In this document: positions 5,646-5,706 of the stretch, piece after piece
Position numbering within the stretch: the first letter of the stretch is position 1
How the letters are laid out: every line of letters starts with the position of its first letter
Assembly (NCBI RefSeq): GCF_020829685.1
Contig: NZ_JAIVFR010000467.1
Location: 1-5,706, forward strand
Length of the DNA: 5,706 bases
Direction: 5' to 3'
DNA from: Nostoc sp. CHAB 5715
GTDB lineage: Bacteria > Cyanobacteriota > Cyanobacteriia > Cyanobacteriales > Nostocaceae
Position numbers and translations under genes: made by a program
Notes under the pieces: model-generated
Databases searched by the model: none
What the model was told of the DNA's origin: nothing
Seen by the model: only the letters and a program-made list of their open reading frames with translations

Positions 5646-5706
5646 TACAATACGATTACCTATCTGAGGCATGACATTTCTTGACTGCGGCTTGGTGTGT
5701 CGGAGA

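Noticed and set aside
5671..5706. ATG at 5671 with a 12-codon open frame to the window edge
   Set aside because: GAGG lies only one base before the ATG and MTFLDCGLVCRR resembles nothing I know; it is too short to call.

Overview
The window looks like chromosomal DNA from a filamentous, probably heterocyst-forming cyanobacterium (Nostocales type). The signs are a photosystem I gene fragment (psaL), seven exact copies of the HIP1 octamer GCGATCGC in 5.7 kb, a long heptanucleotide tandem array between genes, and AT-rich spacers with short degenerate repeats. The genus is an inference.

Layout, left to right. (1) A DUF29-family gene lacking a normal 5' end (in-frame stop at 90-92, no ATG). (2) A remA-like regulator (DUF370) followed on the same strand by gmk (guanylate kinase); this order is also known from Bacillus. 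(3) On the minus strand, facing gmk, the last 101 codons of psaL, joined at about 2120-2126 to the first ~325 codons of a membrane-anchored, helical repeat-type protein whose own 3' half is missing. (4) A complete minus-strand hslO (redox-regulated chaperone Hsp33). (5) An array of 18 perfect 7-bp repeats between hslO and a divergent small gene, probably of the SRPBCC fold. (6) A convergent minus-strand gene with a PD-(D/E)XK nuclease-like core. (7) A right edge with a GC-rich hairpin and a small palindrome that could be the end of a mobile element.

Most genes are housekeeping or conserved cyanobacterial genes and do not form one pathway. remA-gmk may be co-transcribed; the others look like single units, with inverted repeats between the convergent pairs gmk/psaL and SRPBCC/PD-(D/E)XK.

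The most notable observation is the psaL junction. Two same-strand genes are both broken at one point and read through each other in different frames. That is either a real deletion that removed the front of psaL, and perhaps neighbouring photosystem genes, or an assembly artefact. I see no complete new multi-gene system. The PD-(D/E)XK protein and the right-edge hairpin are the least explained parts.
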